Assembly (NCBI GenBank): GCA_019420945.1
Contig: JAHZGF010000045.1
Location: 1 to 17,557, forward strand
DNA length: 17,557 nt
Origin: Clostridiales bacterium
GTDB taxonomy: Bacteria > Bacillota > Clostridia > Oscillospirales > Oscillospiraceae
Direction: 5' to 3'
The number at the start of each line of letters is the position of its first letter. Positions within the stretch are counted from its first letter, which is position 1. Positions 1 to 8,737 of this stretch are shown piece by piece. The notes beneath the pieces were generated by a model. It did not search any database. It saw nothing but the letters and a program-made list of their open reading frames with translations, and was not told where the DNA came from. Position numbers and translations under genes: made by a program.

Positions 1-3000
1 GGCAGGATGTCCTCCGGGTTCTCCGCACAGCGAATATCCCGGTAGATCACCCCGGTAAGCTCTTTTTCCAGTTCCTCCGGGGATTTGCCGGAAAGCTCTG
101 CCATATACTCCATGTCCACACGGGCTTTTTCCGAAATAGACACCGCCAGGGCCTCGCTTGCGGTGTCCACGCTGGTGACAGCCACATGGGGCCGGATGGT
201 GCGCTTGGAGAACATATCGGCTTTTCTTTTTAGGTTGCCCTGCTCATCCAGCACTTCCAGAGAGCAGAGCAGGCAGTAGCTGGAGTCCTCCGAAAAGGCC
301 AAGTTGTTGCCCCGGCTGTTCAGCAGCCCATATTTGGCGGTAAAGCTGTCATAAAGGGCATTGAGCTTTTGCTGCTCGGCTGCAATCTCCTCATCCGGGT
401 AGCCTTCGGTCTGGTACTCAATGAGCCTGCGGACACATTCCCGCAGCTCGATCATGCCACGGATACGGTTTTCCGCCGTGACGGAGACTTCCACGGGGTG
501 CATGAGACTGTTTTCCCGGTAGTACACCTGGCCGTCCACCACGGTGTAGCTGAAGTTTTTAACGCTGGGGTCGGCGGGGATGGAGCGATCTTCCTCCTCG
601 TCCAGTTCCTCCAGCTCGTAGGGCCTGATTTCCGCCTGCAAAAACTGGATGGCATTGGCAAGCTGTTGGGATAAATCGTCCCCCTCGCGGGCTTTGCAGG
701 CGCTGTCCGGCCCGAACCGGGTGGATTCCATCACCATGTCACCCAAAATCATCTCCGGGTGCTGCACAAAATAGCGGTTCATGCGGATTCCGTTTTCATC
801 CGTGTCTAAATGCACCCAATCCTGGTCTAAATCGGTGATGTGGTCGCGCTTTTGCAGGAAAATGATGTCGCTGGTCACTTCCGTTCCGGCGTTCCGCTTG
901 AAGGTGTTATCCGGCAGACGAATAGCCCCAATGAGGTCGGCGCGCTGGGCCAGATACCTGCGGACAGCGGAGTTTTCCTTGTCCAGAGTTCCCTTGCTGG
1001 TGATGAAAGCCACGATACCACCGGGCCGCACCTTGTCCAGCGTCTTTCCAAAGAAATAGTCGTGGATGAGCCAGTGGTGCTTGTCATACCGCTTATCCAA
1101 CACCTTGAAATCCCCAAAGGGGACGTTGCCCACGGCCACATCAAAGAAGCTGTCGGGCATTTGCACGGTTTCAAAGCCGTTTACGGAAATGCTGGCGTTC
1201 TGGTAAAGCTGCCCCGCAATCCGCCCGGAAATGGAATCCAGCTCCACGCCGTAGGCTTTGCTGCCCTCCATATCCGCAGGGAGCAGGCCCAGGAAATTGC
1301 CGGTGCCGCAGGATGGCTCCAGGATGTTGCCCTGGGTAAAGCCCATCTGAGCGAGAGCATTATAGATTCCCCGGATGACTACGGGCGGCGTGTAAAAAGC
1401 GGTGAGGGAGCTGGCCCTGGCCGCCGCGTATTCCTCCAAGTCCAGCAGGGATTTCAGTTCCTCATAATGGGGGCTGGTTTTTTCAAAGCAGTTTGCAAGG
1501 CCGCCCCAGCCCACATAGCGAGACAGGATTTCCTGTTCTTCGGGGGTGGCCAGCCGTTCCTCGGCTTCGATCTGCTTCAAGGTACGGATGGCGGCAATAT
1601 TGGCCGCGTATTTCTCGCTGGGGGTGCCGTGGCCCAGGGCGTCATCGGTGATGTGGAAATCATGGCGCTGATCCCTGGGGACCTCCGGGTGCAGAGTGGT
1701 AAAGGTAATGCGCTCACGCCGGGGGCGTTTAGGCGGCAGCGGGGCCGGTTCTTCTTTTTTAGGCTGTAAAACGTTCTGCTCCTGGCTGGCTTGCAGTTCC
1801 TCTGCGGCAAGCGCCGCCTGCTCGATGGCCCGTTCATCGGGGAAGTCCCCGTAGACGCGCAGCCACCGGCGCTCATTCAAATCGTAGATACCAGCGCCGT
1901 CATAGGCAAAGCCGTCCTCGCCCTCCATTGTTCCGGCCACATATTGCTGCGCCGCCTGTTCCGCCTCTGCCAGCGTTTGGTAATCCAGACGTTCATCAAA
2001 GCCATTTTCAAAGTGGTGGTACACCGCAACTTCGTAGGGCGGCTCCATGCGCTGGGCGTAGCGGTCGATGTCCTCCGGGGTGAGCCATTCCGGTTTTTCC
2101 GGCAGGGCGGCGTAGAGTTCCCGCATTTTGGCGATCTGCTCCCGCACGTTCCCGGCCCACAAATGCTTTTCCGCACGTCCGCCAGCGCCCAGGAAGTAGT
2201 CGCAGTCGGCTTTGAGGCGGCTGAGTAAGCGGTAGTCATCCGAACCCTGCTCCGGCGTGACGCCGATAGAGCCCAGTTCTTCATCGGAAACGGAAATGAG
2301 GTCATCAAAATCCAGTTCGGCCAGCTCGTTTTGGATGAGTTCATCCAGGCTCTCATACTGCCTGCGCTCCAAAAACTGCCCGTTCAGGTAACGCTCCATG
2401 CGGTAATGGACCAAATCGGCATTGACCTGGATGGGGATTTCCTCATCCGTTACAGTGGTATAGACAATGCCCACCTTTTCCAGATCGCTGAAATCGGCTG
2501 GGCTGCCATACTCGGCCACGCAGAAATCGTTGATAAACTCTTTGGCGATCTCCAGAGAAGCAGGTTCCGGTTCCTCAGACAAAAACTCGCGCTCGATAAA
2601 TCCGGCAATATCCCGGCTGTCCCCCTTGCCGCCATGGGAATGGCATTCGGCAATACCATCCTCGATCAGCTCATCAGACGCCGCATATCCGGCCTCCTCC
2701 AGATAACCGGCGATTTCTTCTATCTGCGCCTGTTCCGGGGTGAGGGCCGTGGGCAGCTCCCCGATCTGCTCCATACAGAGGGTGATGTCCACCGCGATTT
2801 CTTCTTCCGGGTCCGCATGATCCAGGAAGGATTGAAGCAGTCTGCGGATTTCCTCCCGCTGAACGGGGTCGTGAAGCTGCTGGGCAATATTTTCCAACGC
2901 TTGGGCGTCATCTTCGCCATAGCCCATGCGGGAACCGTCAAACTCGCCTATAAGGCGCAGCACCTGGGCGGCCAGCTCCGGGTAGGGGTCTGCCAGTTCT

Positions 3001-6000
3001 TCTTTTTGAGGCGGTTCCTGTACCCTGGGCGGCACGGCGAACACCGGCGCGTCCTGGGTGGCGGAAATGGTCATTTCCGAAGTGTCAGCAATCCGCTGGA
3101 TTTCCTCCCGCACTGCCTGGGGCATTTCCTCATCATAAATCGTCACCGTGCGGTCCGGCGCGATGTGGGCAACCGTTTTGTAGTCCCCGTGTTCTTCCTC
3201 CAGCCGGTTCCACACAGTAAGCCCATTTCCCAAATGGCCATAGCCCAGGTCGTAGGCTTTCGCCTGCGGCGTGATGGGGGCTACCGGCTCCTTGTGCTCC
3301 GCAAAGAGCGTGAAGGTTCCCTGCCGGAAGGCGGCGAGGTTTTCAAACGCCTGCTGGCGCAGGGTGTACATCCTATCATCCTGCGGGGTGGCCTCCCAAA
3401 TGGGAACCATCATCTGAGAGATTTCTTCCACACGAGCCGGGTCGTCAAGCTGCGACTCAATGAGCTTCACCGCGTCCCAATAGTCAAAGCCAAAGGGATA
3501 GGGGTGGGGCTGCTCCTGGGGTACATTCTCAAAAAAAGTGCGGATATTCCGGGCAAGCTGACGCTTCTCATACTGCGGCATGGCGGCGCGATCCTCATCG
3601 GTGAGAAACCGCCCCTGGGCGATCATGGCGCTGACGCGCTTTTCCACGGCGGGCCATTTCAGCTCCACCTTGGCGTAGGGGGCGGTGATACTGCCGTGGC
3701 TGAAAGAAACACCTTTACTGAGCTGGTAGGTCACATCATCATTCCCACTGGAATGGCCGCTGTAATCGCCGTGGTAGTGCTTTAAGAAATTCTCCCGTTC
3801 CTTGCGCTCTGTGTGGTTGCGGTAGAAAGAATACACAGCCAGCCGGTAATCGGTGCTGCCTTTTCCACCACGCAGAAGATTGTCAATCTCGTCCCCGGAG
3901 ATAAAAAATCGCCGCTGGGGGTCGTACCCCTCTGCGGCGGTAAAGTGCAACGGTTCCCGCTGCAGGTCGGAAAGCTGTTCCAGCAATTTTTGCGGACGAT
4001 GGAAATGGAACCGCAGCAGTTCCCGATTTTCTCTGTATGCCTGGACAAACTGCTCCAGTTCATCCCGCAGGTTCTGCAATCCCTCCGGATGGCCTAACAA
4101 ATCACTTATGGCGGCGCTTTCCTCTGGAAATCCATGATTTTTGCCGTAAATGGCATTCACCGTGGGAAGATAGCCTGTGTCGGCGGTGCCTTCTGCAAAA
4201 TCCTGCCGGAGATACCATAGCTGCGAGGCTCGTTGCTGGCGTTCATACCCGTCCACCCGGTTCAGTTCACTCTGGGGCATATACCGGCCCAAATCCAGCA
4301 GTTCCCGGATACGGGCCGCCGCCTGTTCCCAGGGGATGAGGGTGGCGCTGGAACGCTGGGCGCTTTCGCCCTGGGCAATGCGGATTCCCTCGGCGTTGTA
4401 CCAGATGGCATACTGCCGGCCATCCAGATAAAAGCCAGCGCCGTTCTCGCCATAGTGCTCCGCCAGGAACCGGGCATTGTCCGGCTTATCCTTTTTGAAA
4501 TAGGCGCAGATGATGAGGCGGCTGTTCTGGTCGTTGGCACCAATGCACAGCGCCTCGTCGATTACCTGCTGGGGCAGAGCCGGGTGAGGGAAAATGGATG
4601 GTTGGGCCGTACCCTCGGCCTGGGCTGGCTGGTTAAACGCCGCAAAATCAAAAAGGGACATCTGCTGGCTCTCTTGGTCGGGGAGCCTTGGGATGTCCGT
4701 TTGAATGAAATATTCTTTTTTCTCGATGAGCTGGGCGGTCCACCCGGCCACCAGGTCCCAGGAAAACACAGATTCCCTGGTGCGGGATGGGTAAGAGCCT
4801 TCCCACATGAGCAGGCCATTCTCCTGGGGCTTATATCCCAGGCGCTGCCCGTCAGCGATGATCTCAGTGTACCGGTCCTGATAAGCGGATTTCAGATATT
4901 CTGCCCGTTCCTGAACATCGTTGTGAACCGAGAAGAAAAGCTCGATTTGTTTTTTCTTGTATTTCAGGTCATCATCCTTGTTGGCGATGATGGCCATGAT
5001 CTGCTTTTCATCCAAAAGCGCAGGGAGCTGTTCGCCACCTGCGCTTTCTTCCGGTTCTTCAATTAGCTGTAAATCAGTTCCGCCAGCACCGTTTCCTCCG
5101 CTGCGTTCTGCAGGTTGTTCATCATCTGCACCCATTTCATCTGGTCGCTGGCTTTCAGTTCCTCCGTCACGCCCTCGGCTTTCGCCATCTGCGCTACGAT
5201 TTCCTCCATCCGGCGCTGGGCCGTCTGCTGGATCTCCGCCAGATGGCTGTTCAGCTTGCCGCTGGTCAACAAATTCGTGTACGTCACCCTGCGGTGCTCC
5301 TTGAGGAACTTCTTCCGAAGCAATGCGTATTTCCCATGGGGAACCGGCTCCTCCTGGGGCGGCAGAAGGTTCGGCAGATTGTAGTCGCCCTGCCTGGTGT
5401 AAGTGATCTCGGTCATATTCAAAACTCCTTTCCGGCTGTGTGTTTTCCTGTTCAGTTACAGCATACTGGTTTTTCTGCTGAGGTTCAAATGTGCGATTTT
5501 CTTTTTGGGGCTGTCTTTGCAGGGCAAGGACCGTGCGGGAAATGGCGGAAAGGCACATCTGGGAGATGTCCCCGGTGGCCACGCCCAAAGCGTTCAGGGT
5601 CTGTGGGGTGTTGAAATTCAGCACACCCCGAAAATCCTCATCTTCAAAATATCCAGACGGGTCAAGGCCGCAGCGCACCAGCAGCATATATCCAATGCTG
5701 TTTTGCACCGCCCTGCGGTATTCCACCTCCAGGTTCAGCTCGTCCAGTTCTTCCAGAAAGCTGCCTTCCGTAAGGGTTTTCAATTCAGAAAGATAGTCGG
5801 GCATATTATCCTCCACGGCGTTCTTTGCCGTAGAGAGCAGGGCTTCACCCAAATTCTCCTTGTGCTCCAGTTCTCCAAAGCTGTTTTCCAGCGTTTCGAT
5901 GATGTCCGGCGCGTATTCCTCCCGCACCGTCCAAAGGGGGACGGGCCGTGGGAACCGGGCTTCATGGGTATCGGAAATATCAAAGTAATACTTCAGCCGG

Positions 6001-6263
6001 GGCTTGCCATTGTGTTCACCGTCAAAAACAGCAATGCCGTTTGCGCCCCGGTTTACCCAGCGCCCAAATTGCCGGTTCCATCGCTCGATCTCCAGGACGG
6101 CGGTGGCGTCTGGGCGCTGGGCGTAGACAAGCAGTTGTTCATCGAAAGAAAGCCGGTAGTTACGGCAGGCAGAAGCCAGAAACGCCCGCCACTGGTCGGG
6201 AGCTGTCACGCTGCGCTGCGTTTCCTGGTACAGCTCCGTCAAGGCTTTATATCGTATCGCCAT
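1..6263 (-). CDS. Giant ICE-type N6-adenine DNA methylase protein, probably with a helicase C-terminus (partial, runs off left edge)
   Basis: One uninterrupted frame of 2087 codons starts at ATG 6263, 7 bp after a GGAGG site, and is still open at base 1. Residues 1-270 (MAIRYKALTELYQ...) form a conserved N-terminal domain seen in large ICE proteins, perhaps related to ArdC-like ssDNA-binding domains. Residues about 283-401 are a Gly/Ala/Pro/Asp/Glu-rich, probably disordered linker that also encodes tnpV in another frame. A long middle part contains acidic and aromatic modules I cannot name. The methylase domain has YVGWGG (about 1583), FYTPP (1623-1627, motif X), EPSCGTGNF (1649-1657, SAM-binding motif I) and NVPFG (1713-1717, at the catalytic motif IV position, usually NPPF/Y). 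GGIVAFITSKG and IRLPDNTF follow. Proteins of this family normally continue into an SNF2/DEAD-like helicase, which would lie outside the window. A role in protecting or processing transferred DNA is inferred. It is the last visible gene of a tightly packed operon. Confidence 0.88.
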   Translation of the reverse strand, partial: MAIRYKALTELYQETQRSVTAPDQWRAFLASACRNYRLSFDEQLLVYAQRPDATAVLEIERWNRQFGRWVNRGANGIAVFDGEHNGKPRLKYYFDISDTHEARFPRPVPLWTVREEYAPDIIETLENSFGELEHKENLGEALLSTAKNAVEDNMPDYLSELKTLTEGSFLEELDELNLEVEYRRAVQNSIGYMLLVRCGLDPSGYFEDEDFRGVLNFNTPQTLNALGVATGDISQMCLSAISRTVLALQRQPQKENRTFEPQQKNQYAVTEQENTQPERSFEYDRDHLHQAGRLQSAEPSAAPGGAGSPWEIRIASEEVPQGAPQGDVHEFVDQRQAEQPSGGDPADGPAPDGGNRSADGESRGRDGGTESQRPDEMGADDEQPAERSGGNGAGGTDLQLIEEPEESAGGEQLPALLDEKQIMAIIANKDDDLKYKKKQIELFFSVHNDVQERAEYLKSAYQDRYTEIIADGQRLGYKPQENGLLMWEGSYPSRTRESVFSWDLVAGWTAQLIEKKEYFIQTDIPRLPDQESQQMSLFDFAAFNQPAQAEGTAQPSIFPHPALPQQVIDEALCIGANDQNSRLIICAYFKKDKPDNARFLAEHYGENGAGFYLDGRQYAIWYNAEGIRIAQGESAQRSSATLIPWEQAAARIRELLDLGRYMPQSELNRVDGYERQQRASQLWYLRQDFAEGTADTGYLPTVNAIYGKNHGFPEESAAISDLLGHPEGLQNLRDELEQFVQAYRENRELLRFHFHRPQKLLEQLSDLQREPLHFTAAEGYDPQRRFFISGDEIDNLLRGGKGSTDYRLAVYSFYRNHTERKERENFLKHYHGDYSGHSSGNDDVTYQLSKGVSFSHGSITAPYAKVELKWPAVEKRVSAMIAQGRFLTDEDRAAMPQYEKRQLARNIRTFFENVPQEQPHPYPFGFDYWDAVKLIESQLDDPARVEEISQMMVPIWEATPQDDRMYTLRQQAFENLAAFRQGTFTLFAEHKEPVAPITPQAKAYDLGYGHLGNGLTVWNRLEEEHGDYKTVAHIAPDRTVTIYDEEMPQAVREEIQRIADTSEMTISATQDAPVFAVPPRVQEPPQKEELADPYPELAAQVLRLIGEFDGSRMGYGEDDAQALENIAQQLHDPVQREEIRRLLQSFLDHADPEEEIAVDITLCMEQIGELPTALTPEQAQIEEIAGYLEEAGYAASDELIEDGIAECHSHGGKGDSRDIAGFIEREFLSEEPEPASLEIAKEFINDFCVAEYGSPADFSDLEKVGIVYTTVTDEEIPIQVNADLVHYRMERYLNGQFLERRQYESLDELIQNELAELDFDDLISVSDEELGSIGVTPEQGSDDYRLLSRLKADCDYFLGAGGRAEKHLWAGNVREQIAKMRELYAALPEKPEWLTPEDIDRYAQRMEPPYEVAVYHHFENGFDERLDYQTLAEAEQAAQQYVAGTMEGEDGFAYDGAGIYDLNERRWLRVYGDFPDERAIEQAALAAEELQASQEQNVLQPKKEEPAPLPPKRPRRERITFTTLHPEVPRDQRHDFHITDDALGHGTPSEKYAANIAAIRTLKQIEAEERLATPEEQEILSRYVGWGGLANCFEKTSPHYEELKSLLDLEEYAAARASSLTAFYTPPVVIRGIYNALAQMGFTQGNILEPSCGTGNFLGLLPADMEGSKAYGVELDSISGRIAGQLYQNASISVNGFETVQMPDSFFDVAVGNVPFGDFKVLDKRYDKHHWLIHDYFFGKTLDKVRPGGIVAFITSKGTLDKENSAVRRYLAQRADLIGAIRLPDNTFKRNAGTEVTSDIIFLQKRDHITDLDQDWVHLDTDENGIRMNRYFVQHPEMILGDMVMESTRFGPDSACKAREGDDLSQQLANAIQFLQAEIRPYELEELDEEEDRSIPADPSVKNFSYTVVDGQVYYRENSLMHPVEVSVTAENRIRGMIELRECVRRLIEYQTEGYPDEEIAAEQQKLNALYDSFTAKYGLLNSRGNNLAFSEDSSYCLLCSLEVLDEQGNLKRKADMFSKRTIRPHVAVTSVDTASEALAVSISEKARVDMEYMAELSGKSPEELEKELTGVIYRDIRCAENPEDIL
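5063..5416 (-). CDS. tnpV: TnpV family transposon protein, nested in the giant methylase gene
   Basis: This 117-residue ORF begins MTEITYTRQGDYNLPNL and contains FLKEHR, YTNLLTSGKLNSHL and AEETVLAELIYS, which I recognise as the complete TnpV family pattern known from Tn4451-like and related Firmicutes elements. Its function is not established. I chose ATG 5416 because AAAGGAG (5425-5431) lies 8 bp upstream; a TTG at 5422 is also in frame but its spacing to that site is only 2 bp. It lies wholly inside the giant methylase ORF, in a different frame on the same strand, over that protein's low-complexity linker. A candidate promoter lies just upstream. TnpV carries the globular-looking sequence, so the linker in the giant frame looks like the secondary, overprinted product; that is inference. 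Confidence 0.8.
   Translation of the reverse strand: MTEITYTRQGDYNLPNLLPPQEEPVPHGKYALLRKKFLKEHRRVTYTNLLTSGKLNSHLAEIQQTAQRRMEEIVAQMAKAEGVTEELKASDQMKWVQMMNNLQNAAEETVLAELIYS
5460..5488 (-). promoter_or_regulatory. Candidate internal promoter for tnpV
   Basis: On the minus strand TTGAAC (5483-5488) is followed after 17 bp by TATGCT (5460-5465). Each hexamer matches the sigma-A consensus at 4 of 6 positions, with optimal spacing. The predicted start near 5453 would give tnpV a leader of about 37 nt containing its AAAGGAG site. It lies inside the giant coding sequence. Its -35 box overlaps a 16-mer that also overlaps the -35 box of the promoter at 16642-16671. Confidence 0.5.
5486..5501 (-). repeat. 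Shared 16-bp motif, copy A (upstream of tnpV)
   Basis: Minus-strand GAAAATCGCACATTTG, identical to 16669-16684. Its final TTG forms the first half of the candidate tnpV -35 box. In the giant protein it encodes ENRTF. It is a candidate operator or conserved promoter-upstream element. Confidence 0.55.
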
Positions 6264-6281
6264 CGGTTGCCCCTCCTTTTC

Positions 6282-6596
6282 TTATTCTTTTTTCGCAGCT
6301 TTCAGTTCTGCGCTGTAATCCTTATCAGGGTCATATTGATTGCACAGGGAGAGCAGCAACAGCCAGATGGTATTTCCGGCCTCCTTTGGGTACATCCGAA
6401 GTGCCACGCAGGGCGCATGGTCGCTGTCAACAAAGGGCCTCCCGTAGCGCATAAACTGGTCGATCAGCTTTTGAGCCATCTCCCGGTATTCTTCATAGGG
6501 GTTCTGTTTTGCCTGCTGATGGAGAACCGTCATCAGCAAGTTGAACCAGTCCTCGTGCGTGTCCAGCATAACGGGCGGTAAAGACGCCATTTTCAT
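6282..6596 (-). CDS. Conserved hypothetical protein, ICE accessory
   Basis: About 104 residues starting MKMASLPPVMLDTHEDWFNLLMTVLHQQ and ending in a Lys-rich AELKAAKKE. It looks soluble and mostly helical, with no signal peptide or membrane segment, and a conserved-looking DPDKDY near the end. I believe such proteins recur just upstream of the giant methylase gene in Clostridia ICEs, but I know of no function. The frame stays open further upstream, but the gene before it stops at 6601. The start is therefore ATG 6596 or ATG 6590; the latter has better spacing from GAGG. The stop lies 18 bp before the giant gene, which suggests co-translation. Confidence 0.75.
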   Translation of the reverse strand: MKMASLPPVMLDTHEDWFNLLMTVLHQQAKQNPYEEYREMAQKLIDQFMRYGRPFVDSDHAPCVALRMYPKEAGNTIWLLLLSLCNQYDPDKDYSAELKAAKKE

Positions 6597-6600
6597 CACC

Positions 6601-7146
6601 TCATCTTTCCATGGCTGCGGTCTGCCGCTGCCGGGGAATGGAAAACCCGTAGACTTTGGCAATGTCATCGCCCAGCCTGCGGGTCACTCTCGTAATATCG
6701 GCGCGGGTTGCAATGCCGCGATATAGTTTTTCTTTCAGCAGTTCAATTTGAGAAGGGCTGGCGCTGTCCTTGTAAACGCGGTAGAGGTAAAAGTTCGTGC
6801 CATCGTGGTGGATGGCGTCGCACCGCAGATCACCCAGCCGGTCCACATACCAGGTGGAATAATCCGTATCGGAATACAGGCAGTCCCGGATATTGCCGCT
6901 GGGGATTTCCTTATATCCCATGCGCCGACCATTCCACAGGCCCAGGTCGCCTACAACCAAAATCGGCTGGGAAAGCTGTACATTGAGGTTAGCGCGTTCA
7001 TCATCCAGGTAATCCCCATTGATCTCATACATCAGGGAAATGCGCTCATCTTCGGATAAATCCGGGTATTCTGCCTCCAGATCGTCCCGCCAATCCTCAT
7101 AGTCCAGGCCATAATTGCTCCAGATGACGTGTCTTTCCTCCTTCAT
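6601..7146 (-). CDS. Conserved hypothetical protein, ICE accessory
   Basis: 181 residues, acidic at the N-terminus (MKEERHVIWSNYGLDYEDW). The central part carries ANLNVQLSQPILVVGDLGLW, then GYKEIPSGNIRDCLYSD and DAIHHDGTNFYLYRVYKD, and the end is basic and helical (RADITRVTRRLGDDIAKVYGF). I recognise it as a recurring ICE hypothetical without known function. It has no membrane segment. ATG 7146 overlaps the previous stop as ATGA (4 bp), so translation is probably coupled. A GAGGTG ribosome site lies about 8 bp upstream, inside the previous gene. Confidence 0.77.
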   Translation of the reverse strand: MKEERHVIWSNYGLDYEDWRDDLEAEYPDLSEDERISLMYEINGDYLDDERANLNVQLSQPILVVGDLGLWNGRRMGYKEIPSGNIRDCLYSDTDYSTWYVDRLGDLRCDAIHHDGTNFYLYRVYKDSASPSQIELLKEKLYRGIATRADITRVTRRLGDDIAKVYGFSIPRQRQTAAMER

Positions 7147-8102
7147 CGGGCTTCACCTCGATCTTTCTGCCTGGGCTTGATGGGCTGCCCCTGTTCATCA
7201 TAGTTTTTTGGGTCGGCGGCTGGGGTCTGCCAGCCAAACATGGAGCCGGCCAGCATAGCGGCCTCCTGCGCTTTGGTAACGCCGTTTTTTCCATTGCTGT
7301 CCTCTGCAAATCTGCGATTTTCTCCGGCGTCCGCCGCTGAAAATTCAGGACAGGGGCTGTATCCTTTTTCGCCCCTGGTCAGAAGAATCAGCTCCCCGGA
7401 TGAGGGCAGCGTACTAAAGCACTGTACAGGCAGAGAAGAACGCAGCGGGATCACGCTCCCGTGAGTTTGCTCCAAACGCTCTGCAAATTCGCAGATATGA
7501 TAAAGGGCGCTGGAATACCCTCCGCTGGTTTCAAAATGGGTTTCGTCGATAAACCGGCAGGTGCGGTCGCGGGTTTCTCCGCCGCCAGTGAAAATGCGGA
7601 TGTGGTCGCCGTCGGGAATGCGGAACAGCTCCTTGTAGCCGGGCGTGATAAACCGGATACCCTGTTTGGCCTTTTCCATGTGGTGTTCCAGGAATCGGGC
7701 AACATAGGCGTAGAGGTAAAAGTTGTAGTCTCCATAATTGGGATTGCACCGGAGCATATAGGTGTGTTGGGGCGTCTGCACCTTAAAACCGTACTCGGCG
7801 CAGTAGTTTCCCTCAAACTCAGCCTCCGGGTTCTGATAGCAAAACCTGGTCATGCTGCCACAGGTGCAGAGCAGCCCGTCCTTTTCCCGCAGAGTGTTGA
7901 CCACTTCATCAAACTCCGCCTTAAACTCGTCCGTCTTGTATTCCCTCCGATGGTCGAACCAGGAAGTGTAAAATTCCTGGCCGCAGCCAAAATCCCCGCG
8001 CAGATGGCCGATACAGCCGGTTTGCCCTTCAAGCTGGCTGCTCTGGTTGTACGCATACAGGCGATCCGCCGGGGTCATGCTGGTGATTTTCAGCTCCATC
8101 AT
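7143..8102 (-). CDS. Conserved hypothetical protein, ICE accessory, Cys/Tyr-rich
   Basis: 319 residues starting MMELKITSMTPADRLYAYNQ. Visible conserved-looking stretches are GCIGHLRGDFG, DHRREYKTDEFKAEFD, EAEFEGNYCAEYGF, LRCNPNYGDYNFYLYAYV, GIRFITPGYKELFRIPDGD and DRTCRFIDETHFE. The last ~90 residues are looser and polar and end in KPRQKDRGEAR. Several cysteines (CTCG, FC, YC) are present but form no clear zinc ribbon. I know the family only as an ICE hypothetical. Its start overlaps the previous stop by 4 bp, and its stop overlaps the next start by 4 bp. A variant of the shared 16-mer lies in its 3' part. Confidence 0.77.
   Translation of the reverse strand: MMELKITSMTPADRLYAYNQSSQLEGQTGCIGHLRGDFGCGQEFYTSWFDHRREYKTDEFKAEFDEVVNTLREKDGLLCTCGSMTRFCYQNPEAEFEGNYCAEYGFKVQTPQHTYMLRCNPNYGDYNFYLYAYVARFLEHHMEKAKQGIRFITPGYKELFRIPDGDHIRIFTGGGETRDRTCRFIDETHFETSGGYSSALYHICEFAERLEQTHGSVIPLRSSLPVQCFSTLPSSGELILLTRGEKGYSPCPEFSAADAGENRRFAEDSNGKNGVTKAQEAAMLAGSMFGWQTPAADPKNYDEQGQPIKPRQKDRGEAR
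7307..7322 (-). repeat. Shared 16-bp motif, degenerate copy C (inside a coding region)
   Basis: Minus-strand GAAAATCGCAGATTTG differs by one base from the copies at 5486-5501 and 16669-16684. With flanks it matches the latter at 18 of 19 positions. Here it encodes ENRRF. No -10 box is visible at 17-18 bp, so a promoter role is doubtful. Confidence 0.35.
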
Positions 8103-8737
8103 CGTTCACGTCCTTTCTTTTTCGCTTGTCGGTTTTGCTCCGATATGGCCTTTTCCCGTGCCTGCCAATATTCGGGGTGGTGAATTTGCACGCTGCTATT
8201 GATAACAGCCTCATACGCGCCGGGGCCAAAGCGCTCGTTCACTGGAGCCTGGATCATCTTTTTATCCATCAGCTCCCGGAGAGCCACCTGCGCGTCGCAG
8301 TCCTCCTCGAAGCAGAGATAGCCGCCCTTAACAAAGGCGCAGCCCATCGCTTCTTTTCGGAATATCTTTTCCGCCAATTCCCGGCGCACCATAATGCCTC
8401 CATGCCCTGGTGTGGAAACGGAATAAACGCCGGGGCAGAGCGTTTCACATTCCTGGATATTGCCCCACGGGGAATAGTAAGGGGCCTCCGGCACAATGGC
8501 GTTCTGCCGCTGATCCTCCAGGCACTGCACCTCCTCCTGCGCCCGCGCCACCAAATCCTTCTGCGCGGAAAACAGGTCGCTGAAATAGTGGCCCCAATCG
8601 TAGTCCGTCCGGTTACTGCATTTCCAGGTGACAAACTGCTGGGGCGCTGTCAAATGAACGCCCAACACAAATTCGCTGTCGCCCACATGACAGGAATCCG
8701 TAATGATATATCCGGCGTTTTCTCTGTAATCCATCAT
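8099..8737 (-). CDS. DUF7007-like domain protein, ICE accessory
   Basis: 212 residues with two visible parts. The N-terminal ~70 residues (GYIITDSCHVGDSEFVLGVH) share a pattern with the start of the next upstream gene product (8734-9357). Residues about 85-160 carry SPWGNIQECETLCPGVYSVSTPGHGG followed by GGYLCFEEDCDAQVAL. This matches my memory of the DUF7007 pattern (SPWG...PGI..VSTPSHGG...YEEDC), whose function is unknown. The C-terminus is basic (NRQAKKKGRER). No signal or membrane segment is visible. Both ends overlap neighbouring genes by 4 bp (ATGA), so it belongs to the coupled operon. Confidence 0.76.
   Translation of the reverse strand: MMDYRENAGYIITDSCHVGDSEFVLGVHLTAPQQFVTWKCSNRTDYDWGHYFSDLFSAQKDLVARAQEEVQCLEDQRQNAIVPEAPYYSPWGNIQECETLCPGVYSVSTPGHGGIMVRRELAEKIFRKEAMGCAFVKGGYLCFEEDCDAQVALRELMDKKMIQAPVNERFGPGAYEAVINSSVQIHHPEYWQAREKAISEQNRQAKKKGRER

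Noticed and set aside
840..5066. Several long plus-strand ORFs (840-1769, 2331-3785, 4233-5066)
   Set aside because: They are shadows of the giant minus-strand methylase gene, with no family features and no ribosome sites supporting them.
5403..6581. 392-codon plus-strand ORF
   Set aside because: Antisense to the conserved N-terminal domain of the giant protein and to the gene before it; no recognisable motifs.
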